From Bradyrhizobium sp. Ec3.3 (GTDB taxonomy: Bacteria; Pseudomonadota; Alphaproteobacteria; Rhizobiales; Xanthobacteraceae), in contig NZ_AXAS01000016.1 of NCBI RefSeq assembly GCF_000472925.1, forward strand, positions 124,001 through 188,000: 64,000 nucleotides of DNA, in the 5' to 3' direction. Shown in pieces: positions 52,248-60,699 of this stretch (positions are counted from its first letter, which is position 1; each line of letters starts with the position of its first letter). The position numbers and the translations under genes are program-made. The notes beneath the pieces are model-generated. The model saw only the letters and a list, made by a program, of their open reading frames with translations, was not told the origin of the DNA and searched no databases.

Positions 52248-54095
52248 TCAGGTCGAGGTGAGAATATCCACCTTGGCGTTGGCGACGATCAGCCGGTCGG
52301 CGAGGAGCTGCGCCAGGTTACGCATGATGCGCTCGCTGGCGTGCGGATGCTGCTGACGAAAACGCTCGAAATCCTTCAGCAGCACCTCGAAGGCGGTCGC
52401 TGCCATGTCGGCCAATACGTCCGCGGAGCGGGTCGATTCCAGCAGCGCCATTTCGCCGAATGCCATGCCGGCCGTCAGCGTCGCCAGGCGAACGCCGTCG
52501 GGCAGCGTGACGTGCACCGCGCCGCTGCGCAGGAAGAACAGGGAATCGGCGGGATCGCCGGCCGCGACGATTTTTTGGCCGGTCTGGTAGGTGCGGATCG
52601 TGCAGAGCGAGCCGAGGTCGGTCAGCTCTTCCTCGCTCAAGCCCGCAAGCAGCGGCTGCTCGACGAGCTCCGTGGTCTCGTGAAAATCGATCGCGCCGCC
52701 ATAGCGGTAGACGATCTGGTCTTCCGCCCATTCGATCGCGGTGTCGAGCAGGTAGAAGTCGCGAACGTTCTTCAGCTTCGCCGTCCATTCGCGAAGCGCG
52801 TTCCACTCCCGCGAGGCGCGCTGGACGCCGGACAGGACCACGGTGACGCTCAGTGCGGCGAGCTCCTCAAAAGCTTCAGCGACGAGGCGCGCGCCGGCGC
52901 GTGTGGTCGAGGTGACCCGGTGCAGGTCGAAGATCACGAGTTGCGGCCGCGGCCGCGCGGCAAGTTGCCGCGAGATGTAGTCGACGGCCGAGAGCGACAG
53001 GGTACCGACGAGCTCGATGACGCGAACCTCGTCCTCGTGGGCTGCGAGGATCTCGCGCTCCCCGAGGCGGCGGACGCGGCGCGAAGGGCTCTGGCCGATG
53101 TGATAGTCCGCGATGATCGCGTTGCGCGCGTCGTCGCTGCGGTTGAGCATGTGCAGGTCGTAATGCGAGGACAGCGCCTCGCAGACCTTGATGCCGCGCA
53201 CGCTGTTGCCGTGCTTGTCGAGGTTTGGCGAATAGCTGCCGAGCCCGAGCCGGGCGGGTAGGGCAGCGAGAATGCCGCCACCGACGCCGCTCTTGGCGGG
53301 GATGCCGATCCGGTAGATCCATTCGCCGGCATAGTCGTACATGCCCGACGACGTCATCACCGATAGCGTCCGCGAGATCGCGTAAGGCGTCATCACCTGC
53401 TCGCCGGTGACCGGGTTGACGCCGCGGTTGGCAAGGGTTGCCGCCATCACCGCGATGTCGCGCGCGGTGACGAGCACGGCGCATTGCCGGAAATAGACGT
53501 CGAGTACGGCCGCGACATTATCCGCGATCACCGCATTGGTTTTCAGGAGATAGGCGATGGCACGGTTGCGGTCGCCGGTCTGGCTTTCGGAGGTGTAGAC
53601 GGCCTCGTCCACGTCCAGCTCGCGCCCGGCGAAGCGACCGAGTGCCTTGCGAATCTCCTCGAACGCCGCCTCGCCCTTGCACTCCTGGATCAACCCAGTG
53701 CAGGCGATCGCGCCGGCATTGACCATCGGGTTGAACGGATGGTTTTCCGCATTGAGCCGGATCGAGTTGAAGGGATCGCCCGAGGGCTCGACGCCAATCG
53801 CGCTTTCGACCCGCGCCGCGCCCAGCACGTCCAGCGCCAACGCGAACACGAACGGCTTTGACATCGACTGGATGGTGAAGGGCACCCGGCTGTCGCCCAC
53901 TTCATAGACATGGCCGTCCAGCGTCGCGAGACTGATGCCGAAATAGGCAGGGTCGGCCTTGCTGAGCTCGGGGATGTAGTCGGCCACCGTGCCGGAGTTT
54001 TCGGCACCGAATTCGGCGTGGCAAGTGTCGAGGAACCGCAGTAAAGGCGGCTTCGATTGTGTCCAGGCGCTGGCAGGCGATGATAGCGGTGTCAT
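52248..54095 (-). CDS. glsA: Glutaminase A fused to STAS and cyclic-nucleotide-binding domains
   Basis: About 615 residues, twice the roughly 310 of a plain glutaminase. Residues 20-310: serine-dependent glutaminase with FTIQSMSKPF (SxxK, Ser77/Lys80), NPMVNAGAIACTG, YTSESQTGDRNRAIAYLLK and IGIPAKSGVGGGI. About 360-440: a STAS-type segment, VIELVGTLSLSAVDYISRQL and PQLVIFDLHRVTSTTRAGAR. About 495-590: a cNMP-binding domain, YQTGQKIVAAGDPADSLFFL and FGEMALLESTRSADVLADMA with the phosphate-cassette Glu and Arg. So glutamine hydrolysis to glutamate and ammonia may be gated by cAMP/cGMP or by a STAS partner. Start at 54095 follows AAGGAGGAC; the ATG at 54116 has no site. Monocistronic. Confidence 0.9.
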   Translation of the reverse strand: MTPLSSPASAWTQSKPPLLRFLDTCHAEFGAENSGTVADYIPELSKADPAYFGISLATLDGHVYEVGDSRVPFTIQSMSKPFVFALALDVLGAARVESAIGVEPSGDPFNSIRLNAENHPFNPMVNAGAIACTGLIQECKGEAAFEEIRKALGRFAGRELDVDEAVYTSESQTGDRNRAIAYLLKTNAVIADNVAAVLDVYFRQCAVLVTARDIAVMAATLANRGVNPVTGEQVMTPYAISRTLSVMTSSGMYDYAGEWIYRIGIPAKSGVGGGILAALPARLGLGSYSPNLDKHGNSVRGIKVCEALSSHYDLHMLNRSDDARNAIIADYHIGQSPSRRVRRLGEREILAAHEDEVRVIELVGTLSLSAVDYISRQLAARPRPQLVIFDLHRVTSTTRAGARLVAEAFEELAALSVTVVLSGVQRASREWNALREWTAKLKNVRDFYLLDTAIEWAEDQIVYRYGGAIDFHETTELVEQPLLAGLSEEELTDLGSLCTIRTYQTGQKIVAAGDPADSLFFLRSGAVHVTLPDGVRLATLTAGMAFGEMALLESTRSADVLADMAATAFEVLLKDFERFRQQHPHASERIMRNLAQLLADRLIVANAKVDILTST

Positions 54096-54231
54096 GTCCT
54101 CCTTGTGCAACGCCATCAGGGCGCGCGCAACCCGCCCGGAATGGGCTGCCCACGCAACGCTAGCGACTCAACGAAAGATTTCATCGTTCGGGCCGGGTAA
54201 GCCTGCGACCGTCGCGGTGCTGATTGCATTG

Positions 54232-54453
54232 TCAGCTCGCGATGATCGCGATCGCCTGGCCTTCGGCGACGACGTCGTCCAGCTTGACGAGGAGCGATGT
54301 GATCGTGTCTGCCGCAGGCGAGGGCACCGGAATTTCCATTTTCATGGCCTCGACGAATGCAACGTCGTCGCCATCCGCGACGCTTTTTCCAACTTCAACG
54401 GGAATCGCGCAGATGCGTCCTGCGACTTCCGTGACGATCTTAATTTCTGGCAT
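54232..54453 (-). CDS. Biotin carboxyl carrier protein (single domain)
   Basis: A 73-residue biotinyl domain, MPEIKIVTEVAGRICAIPVE to AEGQAIAIIAS, with VEAMKME placing the biotinylated lysine at residue 38. It is a stand-alone carrier for an acyl-CoA carboxylase. It is divergent from the IclR gene and, past it, the carboxyltransferase gene at 55454; the shared gap holds a perfect 17-bp palindrome. No biotin carboxylase gene is in the window, so one must be supplied from elsewhere. Confidence 0.9.
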   Translation of the reverse strand: MPEIKIVTEVAGRICAIPVEVGKSVADGDDVAFVEAMKMEIPVPSPAADTITSLLVKLDDVVAEGQAIAIIAS

Positions 54454-54507
54454 GCCAATCGCCTTTTTGTTGTCGTCGCAAGATGCCTGAGGTAGCGTGT
54501 CCTTCAA

Positions 54508-54524
54508 GCGGAATTTAATTCCGC
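54508..54524. promoter_or_regulatory. Perfect palindrome, probable IclR operator
   Basis: GCGGAATTTAATTCCGC (8+1+8, no mismatch) lies in the 96-base gap between the divergent biotin-carrier gene (start 54453) and the IclR gene (start 54550). Size, AT-rich centre and place fit an IclR-family site controlling both directions. Confidence 0.75.
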
Positions 54525-54549
54525 AGAGCGAAACATAGTGGTAGGGAAC

Positions 54550-55524
54550 ATGGGACGACGTTCGGAGCGGTTGAGTAGGCAAGGCATGCTCGCTGGCGAG
54601 GCTGGCGAAAGTGATGTCATCCAGGTGGTATCGCGCGCATTCGATGTGTTGCGATGCTTCGAGGGCCACGAGGCGCGGCTCGGCAATCTCGAAATCTCCA
54701 ATCGCTGCGGCCTGCCGCGCTCGACGGTGTCGCGGCTCACGCACACGCTGACGCGCATGGGGCAGCTGGTGTATCTGCCGCGCGATCAGAAATACCGGAT
54801 CGGGCCGAGCGCGGTCGCGATGGGCGCCTCGATGATGAAGGGCGCGCAGCTGCGCAACCTCATCCACCTGCGGCTCGAGGATGTCGCCGAGCAATTGCCG
54901 GGGACGGTGGGCTTCGTCATCCCCGATCGGTTCCATCTCGTCTATCTCGAGTTTGCCCGCTCGGCGAGCGCGCTCGGCTTGCATGAAGGAACCGGCAGCC
55001 GGATCGCGATGGCCTCGACTGCCGCGGGTGCCGCTTATACGGCGGCGCTACAGCCGGAGATCGGCGATGCCCTGGTCGCGGAGATGGAGCGGGAAGCGCC
55101 GGAGGCGGCGCGGCTTCTGAAGCCGCGCATCGAGGCCAATCGCCAGTTCCTGCGTGAGCATGGCTATGTCGTGGCCTGCGGCCTGTGGAGCCCGCACATC
55201 AACGGCGTCGCGGTGCCGATGTGGTCGCCGCAATACCAGACTGTCGTGGTGGTCACGATCGGCCTCCTGGCAGCCATGTATGACGAAGAACGATTGCACA
55301 GCGAAGTCGCGCCGCTGATGGTGAAGCTCGGCAAGGCGGTCGGCGACCTGCTCGAAGGCGCCGAGGGCGACTTCCTCAACAATCGTCTCGAGCGCAAGCC
55401 GATCGCGATGGCCGTGCGAAATAACAACAAGCCTATCGCGCCGGAGGGACTGAATGAACTGGAAGCCGGAACTCGACGAGCTCGCCCGGCGCGAAGCCTT
55501 CGCGCGGGAGATGGGCGGCGTTGA
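54550..55524 (+). CDS. IclR-family transcriptional regulator
   Basis: About 324 residues from the ATG at 54550 (AGGGAAC before it). HTH with VIQVVSRAFDVLRCFEGHEA and LPRSTVSRLTHTLTRMGQLV, followed by an IclR effector domain (LPGTVGFVIPDRFHLVYLEF, EHGYVVACGLWSPHINGVAV). Its last about 70 bases overlap the start of the carboxyltransferase gene in another frame, giving a basic C-terminal tail (EAGTRRARPARSLRAGDGRR) beyond the family's normal end. It is likely the local regulator of the split carboxylase. Confidence 0.9.
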   Translation: MGRRSERLSRQGMLAGEAGESDVIQVVSRAFDVLRCFEGHEARLGNLEISNRCGLPRSTVSRLTHTLTRMGQLVYLPRDQKYRIGPSAVAMGASMMKGAQLRNLIHLRLEDVAEQLPGTVGFVIPDRFHLVYLEFARSASALGLHEGTGSRIAMASTAAGAAYTAALQPEIGDALVAEMEREAPEAARLLKPRIEANRQFLREHGYVVACGLWSPHINGVAVPMWSPQYQTVVVVTIGLLAAMYDEERLHSEVAPLMVKLGKAVGDLLEGAEGDFLNNRLERKPIAMAVRNNNKPIAPEGLNELEAGTRRARPARSLRAGDGRR

Positions 55525-57013
55525 CAAGGTCAAGCGACAGCATGACCAGGGCCGGCTGACTGTTCGGGAGCGTATCGACGGGCTGATCGACAAAGGCAGC
55601 TTTCACGAGATCGGTGCCGTCTCCGGCATCGGTGAATACGACGCGCATGGCGAGCTCAAGCATGTGACGCCGGCCAACTGCGTGTTCGGCCGCGCCAGGG
55701 TCGACGGCCGCACGGTGGTAGTGGTTGGCGACGATTTCACAGTGCGCGGCGGCTCGGCAGATGCGTCGATCTCCGCCAAGCCGCTGATGGCGGAGGAGAT
55801 GGCGCACGATTTCCGCCTGCCCATCATCCGCATCATCGAGGGCTCCGGCGGCGGCGGCTCTGTCAAGACGATCGAGACCAAGGGCGCGGCGAACCTGCCG
55901 GGTGGCATCGGCGGCACGCGCTGGTATCGCTTCACGACGGAGAATCTCGCGCGCGTGCCTGTCGTGGCGCTGGGGCTCGGTTCGGTCGCGGGCCTCGGCG
56001 CTGCGCGGCTTGCCGCCAGCCACTACTCCATCATGACCAAGGCGTCCGCGATGTTCGTCGCGGGACCGCCGGTCGTGAAGCGCCTCGGGCAGGATCTGTC
56101 CAAGCAGGATCTCGGCGGCGCCGATATCCAGACCCGCGCCGGCGCGGTCGATCGTGCCGTCGAGACAGAGGCGGAGGCGTTCGCCTGCGCGCGGCGCTTT
56201 CTGTCCTATCTGCCGTCATCGGTCTACGAATTGCCGCCGACGCTGCCCTGTCATGACGACCCGGAACGCATTGACGAGGGCTTGACGAAGGCCGTGCCAC
56301 GCAACCGCCGGCAGGTCTACAAGATGCGCCCCATCATCGAGTCCGTCGTCGACAAGGGCTCGTTCTTCGAGGTCGCCGGCAATTTCGGCAAGCCGGTCAT
56401 CGTTGGCCTCGCGCGGCTCGAGGGCAGGGCTGTAATGCTGCTTGCCAGCGATCCCTTCCACTATGGCGGCTCGTGGACCGCCGACGCCTGCCAGAAGGTG
56501 GTGCGCTGGGTCGACTTCGCCGAAACCTTCCATCTGCCGGTCGTCTATCTCATGGATTGCCCGGGCTTCATGATCGGGCTGGACGCGGAGAGGGCCGCCA
56601 CGATCCGCCACGGCGTGCGCGCCATGGCTGCGGTCAACCAGACCACGGTGCCCTGGTGCACGGTGATCCTGCGCAACGCGTTTGGCGTTGCCGGCGTCGT
56701 ACATCAGCCGGCCGATCGCTTCTCGATCCGCTATGCCTGGCCGTCGGCCTATTGGGGATCGCTGCCGCTCGAGGGCGGGATCGAGGCGGCCTATCGCGCC
56801 GACATCGATGCGGCGGAGGATAAGGCGGCGAAGCTGAAGGAGATCGAGGATCGCCTCAACAAGCTGCGCTCGCCGTTCCGCTCGGCCGAAAAGTTCTGGG
56901 TCGAAGAGATCATCGATCCCCGCAAAACGCGGTCCCTGCTGTGCGAGTTTGCGCGGCTGGCCGAGCCGCTCAGGACGCCGGGGCCGCCGGTGAATATGAC
57001 GATCAGGCCGTAG
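55454..57013 (+). CDS. Acyl-CoA carboxylase carboxyltransferase subunit (beta)
   Basis: A 519-residue carboxyltransferase of the PccB/MccB type: LTVRERIDGLIDKGSFHEIG, TVVVVGDDFTVRGGSADASI, IIEGSGGGGSVKTIETKGAA (acyl-CoA/oxyanion side) and, in the second half, VYLMDCPGFMIGLDAERAAT and PLEGGIEAAYRADIDAAEDK. It moves CO2 from biotin to an acyl-CoA. Ribosome site GGAGGGACTGA within the iclR 3' end gives a 71-base overlap. The acyl-CoA specificity (propionyl, methylcrotonyl, geranyl or other) cannot be read. Confidence 0.92.
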   Translation: MNWKPELDELARREAFAREMGGVDKVKRQHDQGRLTVRERIDGLIDKGSFHEIGAVSGIGEYDAHGELKHVTPANCVFGRARVDGRTVVVVGDDFTVRGGSADASISAKPLMAEEMAHDFRLPIIRIIEGSGGGGSVKTIETKGAANLPGGIGGTRWYRFTTENLARVPVVALGLGSVAGLGAARLAASHYSIMTKASAMFVAGPPVVKRLGQDLSKQDLGGADIQTRAGAVDRAVETEAEAFACARRFLSYLPSSVYELPPTLPCHDDPERIDEGLTKAVPRNRRQVYKMRPIIESVVDKGSFFEVAGNFGKPVIVGLARLEGRAVMLLASDPFHYGGSWTADACQKVVRWVDFAETFHLPVVYLMDCPGFMIGLDAERAATIRHGVRAMAAVNQTTVPWCTVILRNAFGVAGVVHQPADRFSIRYAWPSAYWGSLPLEGGIEAAYRADIDAAEDKAAKLKEIEDRLNKLRSPFRSAEKFWVEEIIDPRKTRSLLCEFARLAEPLRTPGPPVNMTIRP

Positions 57014-57162
57014 CTTCGTCGCGCATCGCGAGGCGACGCGCGGACTACCGGCAGTTTTCGCGTCGAGCCATGGCGCTCGTGCTCACGTCTCCGTTTCGAC
57101 TGGAAGCCATTCATCTCCTGCCTTCCGCCGATAGACCGACATTGCGAACCGGTCGGGCAGGC

Positions 57163-57191
57163 CACTGCCGCCGATCTTGGCGGCGGCAGTG
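57163..57191. terminator. Strong hairpin between convergent genes
   Basis: CACTGCCGCCG (57163-57173) and CGGCGGCAGTG (57181-57191) form a perfect 11-bp stem with a 7-base loop, between the carboxyltransferase stop (57013) and the DUF3303 stop (57207). No U tract on either strand. Likely a shared 3' end structure. Confidence 0.55.
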
Positions 57192-57206
57192 ATGGAGGAT
57201 TGAGGA

Positions 57207-57482
57207 TCAACGCCTGGGTAGCGACGCCATCACTTCACCCGCGTCGCCGTCTTCGAGGCAAGGCGTGACGGTCAACGGGAGCAGGTCAGCCCATTGTGCG
57301 TGCCAGCGATACATCGCCTTTGGATCACTCGATTCAGAGATCGCAAATCCCTGTCCGTTCATTCCATGCCAGCGGCCCAGCATCTTGACGCCTTCGGGTG
57401 GTGCTCCGCCGGTTTCCAGAAAGCGGGCGACGGCTGCATTGAAAGTGCCTTGAGGTACACTCCACGTGGTTATGAATTTCAT
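57207..57482 (-). CDS. DUF3303 family protein
   Basis: A 91-residue protein of the DUF3303 type: MKFITTWSVPQGTFNAAVAR, VKMLGRWHGMNGQGFAISES, and MYRWHAQWADLLPLTVTPCL. Small ferredoxin-like alpha/beta proteins of unknown function, usually monocistronic. The start follows ATGGGAGAATCGC. Confidence 0.85.
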   Translation of the reverse strand: MKFITTWSVPQGTFNAAVARFLETGGAPPEGVKMLGRWHGMNGQGFAISESSDPKAMYRWHAQWADLLPLTVTPCLEDGDAGEVMASLPRR

Positions 57483-57872
57483 GCGATTCTCCCATAACTT
57501 GAATTATCGGATGAATGCCGCGGCGGCGCCGCCTGCGCAGGATAGCGTCTGCGGATCGAATAACAACGGCGAATGAAGAGGTGCGTTAGTGTGATGCAGG
57601 GCGCCGCTCTCCGGCACGCGCCCTGGTGCAAAGCGGACATGGTGATACGTCGCGAGTGAAGTACCTTCGGTTGGTGCGCGAGCGCTGGGTTCAATCGAGC
57701 ATTGCCGGTTTTGACTCTAAGCAGCGCGCCAGCATCGCGTACCTCGCCAAGAGCTACGGATTTCACACAATCCATGGCGACCGGGACGCAGTAGAGAAGG
57801 GGGCCTGGTCGGCTATGGCCCGCGCACCCCTGGGCATCGGGCCACATTCAGCAGCGCGGCATGGTGACCCTT
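57483..57872. other. 390-base region without a supported gene
   Basis: Open frames exist on both strands (for example 57626-57958 plus, 57479-57847 minus) but both are rich in Arg/Ala/Ser or lack a ribosome site and match nothing I know. A plus-strand segment starting VKYLRLVRERWVQSSIAGFD at GTG 57656 (GCGAGTG before it) is the only part with protein-like composition; it could be a remnant. It would overlap the 3' end of the MFS gene. Confidence 0.4.
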
Positions 57873-59162
57873 TTACGCGACTGCAGGCGCAGGCTTTGGA
57901 TGCCGCGCGAGCGCCAGCACGATCAGCGCGGCGAACACGCAGAGTGCGCCGGCGATGAAGAAGGCGGGCAGGTAGCTCGCCAGCAGCGTCCGCGACAGGC
58001 CGGCGCCAAAGGCGGCGGTGCCGGCGCCGAGCTGGTGGCCGGCAAAAATCCAGCCGAACACCAGATTGGCGCGCTCGGGGCCGAATTTTTGCGCCGTCAG
58101 GCGCACCGTCGGCGGCACGGTGGCGATCCAGTCGAGACCGTAGAACATCGCAAACAACGACAGGCCGTAGAAGGAGAAATCGCTGAACGGCAGGAACACC
58201 AGCGAGAGCCCGCGCAGGCCGTAGTACCAGAACAGCAGCCAGCGATTGTCGTAGCGGTCGGACAGCCAGCCGGACATGATGGTGCCGAAGAAGTCGAAGA
58301 TGCCCATCGCAGCTAACAGGCTTGCTGCCTGCACTTGCGGGATGCCGAAATCAAGGCACATCGGGATCAGGTGCACCTGGACGAGACCGTTGGTCGAGGC
58401 GCCGCAGACGAAGAAGGTCGCAAACAGAATCCAGAACGCGCTCGACGTCGACACGTCGCGCAGCGTGCCGAGCGCAACGGCTGTGATCGGCGCGTGGCTG
58501 ACCGGCGGGACGGGCACGGGCTCGTTGCCCTCGTCGCCGAACGGGCGCAGGCCCACATCGCTCGGCCGGTCGCGCATGACGAGCGCGACGGCGGTGGCGG
58601 AGACGCCGAGCATGAGGCAGACGAAAGAGAGTGCGAGACGCCAACCGAAGCGTTCGGTGAGGCTCGCGAGCAGCGGCAGGAACACGAGCTGCCCCGTGGC
58701 GACGCTCGCGGTCATGATGCCGACCACGAGGCCGCGCCGCGCGGCGAACCAGCGCGTGGCGATGGTGGCCCCTAACACCAGCGCCGTCATGCCGGTGCCG
58801 ATGCCGATCACGACGCCCCACAGCAGCATGAGCTGCCAGACCTGCGTCATCCCGAGCGAAGCCACCAGCGCCGAGACGACAATGAGCTGCGCCGTCAGCG
58901 TCACGTTGCGCAGGCCGTAGCGGTTGAGGAGGGCGGCTGCGAACGGCGCCATCAGGCCGAACAGGATGAAACGGATCGAGAGCGCGGAAGAAATCTCCGC
59001 GGTGCTCCAGCCGAATTCCTTTTGCAGCGGCACGATGAACACGCCGGGCGCGCCGACGGTGCCGGCGCTGATCAGCGCGGCGAGGAAGGTCACGCCGACC
59101 ATCGCCCAGCCGTAGTGGATCTTTCGGCGGCCAAGTGTTGCCGCGAGCCAGTTCGAAATCAT
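57873..59162 (-). CDS. MFS transporter, monocarboxylate/oxalate-formate type
   Basis: A 429-residue, 12-helix transporter: GWAMVGVTFLAALISAGTVG, VFIVPLQKEFGWSTAEISSA (typical of the monocarboxylate porter and oxalate/formate antiporter branch), motif A-like GWLSDRYDNRWLLFWYYGLR between helices 8 and 9. Substrate is probably a short organic acid. On the same strand as the thiolase gene upstream (112-base gap), so an acid-uptake role linked to acyl-CoA metabolism is reasonable but unproven. Confidence 0.88.
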   Translation of the reverse strand: MISNWLAATLGRRKIHYGWAMVGVTFLAALISAGTVGAPGVFIVPLQKEFGWSTAEISSALSIRFILFGLMAPFAAALLNRYGLRNVTLTAQLIVVSALVASLGMTQVWQLMLLWGVVIGIGTGMTALVLGATIATRWFAARRGLVVGIMTASVATGQLVFLPLLASLTERFGWRLALSFVCLMLGVSATAVALVMRDRPSDVGLRPFGDEGNEPVPVPPVSHAPITAVALGTLRDVSTSSAFWILFATFFVCGASTNGLVQVHLIPMCLDFGIPQVQAASLLAAMGIFDFFGTIMSGWLSDRYDNRWLLFWYYGLRGLSLVFLPFSDFSFYGLSLFAMFYGLDWIATVPPTVRLTAQKFGPERANLVFGWIFAGHQLGAGTAAFGAGLSRTLLASYLPAFFIAGALCVFAALIVLALARHPKPAPAVA

Positions 59163-59273
59163 TGAGCCCCAACCTTACCTGGAGGATTTAGCGTGACCTG
59201 TTCAAGCCTGGCATTCTGGCACGAGTCGCGCGCGTCTGAAATGCCAGACTTCCCTCAATTCCGGACATTTTGC

Positions 59274-60464
59274 CTAGTTTGCAAACCGCTCGACCGCGAT
59301 CGCGGTCGCTTCGCCGCCACCGATGCAGAGTGCCGCGACGCCGCGCTTGAGGTTCTGCGCCTCCAGCGCATGTAGCAGCGTCACGATCAGCCGCGCGCCG
59401 GTGGCGCCGATGGGATGCCCGAGCGCGCAGGCGCCGCCATTGACGTTGAGCTTCTCTCTGGGAATACCGAGGTCGCGCTGCGCGGCCATAGCCACCACGG
59501 CAAAGGCCTCGTTGATCTCGAACAGGTCGACGTCATCGACGCTCCAGCCGACCTTGTCGAGCAGCTTGCGGATCGCCGGGATCGGCGCGGTGGTGAACCA
59601 TTGCGGCTCCTGGCTGTGGGTGGCGTGGCCCTTGATCTCGGCCAGCACCGGCAGGCCATTGCGATCGGCAAGCGTGCGGCGCATCAGCACGAGCGCGGCT
59701 GCGCCGTCGGCATTGGCGGACGACGCCGCCGGCGTGATAGTGCCGTTGGCGCGGAACGCCGGTTTCAATCCGGGGATCTTTGCCGGATCGACCTTCAGCG
59801 GATGCTCGTCATTGGCGATGACGCGAGGACCGGCCTTCTCGCTGAGCGTGATCGGTGCGATCTCGGCCTTGAACGCGCCGCTCTCCACCGCCTTGCGCGC
59901 GCGGCTCAGCGTCTCCATCGCAAAGGCGTCCTGATCCCTGCGCGTGAACTGATAGGCTTCCGCAGTGGCCTCGCCGAAGTCGCCCATCGAGCGGCCGGTC
60001 TCATAGGCGTCCTCCAGCCCGTCCATCATCATGTGGTCGATGATGCGGTCGTGGCCGGCGCGGTAGCCGCCGCGCGCCTTCGCCAGCAGGTAGGGCGCAT
60101 TGCTCATGCTCTCCATGCCGCCGGAGACGACGATGTCGGCCGAGCCCGCGCGGATGATGTCGTGCGCCAACATGGTCGCCTTCATCCCGGACCCGCAGAC
60201 CTTGTTGACGGTGGTCGCGCCGGTGGCATCGGGCAGGCCCGCCGCGCGCGCCGCCTGGCGGGCCGGCGCCTGGCCCTGGCCCGCGGGCAGCACGCAGCCC
60301 ATGAAGACCTCGTCGACCTTCTCGGGCGCAAGTTTTGCGCGGTCCAGCGCCGCGGAGATCACGTGCGAGCCGAGTTTGTGCGCAGCGAGCGGCGACAGCT
60401 CGCCCATGAAACGGCCAAGTGGCGTGCGGGCGGCAGAGACGATGACGACGGGATCAGCGGCCAT
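59274..60464 (-). CDS. Acetyl-CoA C-acetyltransferase (biosynthetic/degradative thiolase)
   Basis: A 396-residue classic thiolase: nucleophile Cys in TTVNKVCGSGMKATML (about residue 90), FEINEAFAVVAMAAQRDLG, and GGACALGHPIGATGAR plus CIGGGEATAI with the His and second Cys. Full set of catalytic residues, unlike the protein at 49404. It condenses or splits acetoacetyl-CoA. Upstream lie two operator-like repeats (60502-60513 and 60516-60530). Confidence 0.94.
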   Translation of the reverse strand: MAADPVVIVSAARTPLGRFMGELSPLAAHKLGSHVISAALDRAKLAPEKVDEVFMGCVLPAGQGQAPARQAARAAGLPDATGATTVNKVCGSGMKATMLAHDIIRAGSADIVVSGGMESMSNAPYLLAKARGGYRAGHDRIIDHMMMDGLEDAYETGRSMGDFGEATAEAYQFTRRDQDAFAMETLSRARKAVESGAFKAEIAPITLSEKAGPRVIANDEHPLKVDPAKIPGLKPAFRANGTITPAASSANADGAAALVLMRRTLADRNGLPVLAEIKGHATHSQEPQWFTTAPIPAIRKLLDKVGWSVDDVDLFEINEAFAVVAMAAQRDLGIPREKLNVNGGACALGHPIGATGARLIVTLLHALEAQNLKRGVAALCIGGGEATAIAVERFAN

Positions 60465-60501
60465 GGCGGGCTCCCTGGGCAGGATGTTGTGAGATTACGA
60501 T

Positions 60502-60530
60502 CATCATATGATGCGTTGCAAAAAATGCAA
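60502..60530. promoter_or_regulatory. Paired inverted repeats upstream of the thiolase gene
   Basis: CATCATATGATG (60502-60513) is a perfect 12-bp palindrome and TTGCA-AAAAA-TGCAA (60516-60530) a 5+5 inverted repeat directly beside it. They lie 38-66 bases upstream of the thiolase start, at promoter position. The ATCAT/ATGAT half-site also occurs in the palindrome at 61596. Confidence 0.55.
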
Positions 60531-60609
60531 CTGCACCCGGCATGAGAAATTGTCGTGCGTGGGATGAGATTTTTTTAGCGTTGGTGGGCGGCCACGCCAC
60601 AAACAACGC

Positions 60610-60690
60610 CGTCATCACCCGCGAAAGCGGGTGATCCAGTATTCCGGAGGCAGTGCAAGGATACGGAGAGGCTGCGGCGTACTGGATGCC
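60610..60690. repeat. Dispersed repeat, family E
   Basis: Starts with a 9-bp hairpin ATCACCCGC-GAAA-GCGGGTGAT (60614-60635) followed by CCAGTATTCCGGAGG and ends GCGTACTGGATGCC, where CCAGTA/TACTGG pair. A common rhizobial intergenic repeat. It lies just after the enoyl-CoA hydratase stop. Confidence 0.75.
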
Positions 60691-60699
60691 GAGACAGCC

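Noticed and set aside
57479..57958. Two open frames in opposite directions in the gap before the MFS gene.
   Set aside because: Neither has a recognisable domain; the minus frame lacks a ribosome site, and the plus frame runs into the 3' end of the MFS gene. Listed only as an unassigned region.
59274..60464. Whether this thiolase also lacks catalytic residues, like the protein at 49404.
   Set aside because: Cys (NKVCGSG), His (GHPIGATG) and the second Cys (CIGGGE) are all present; it is a normal thiolase.
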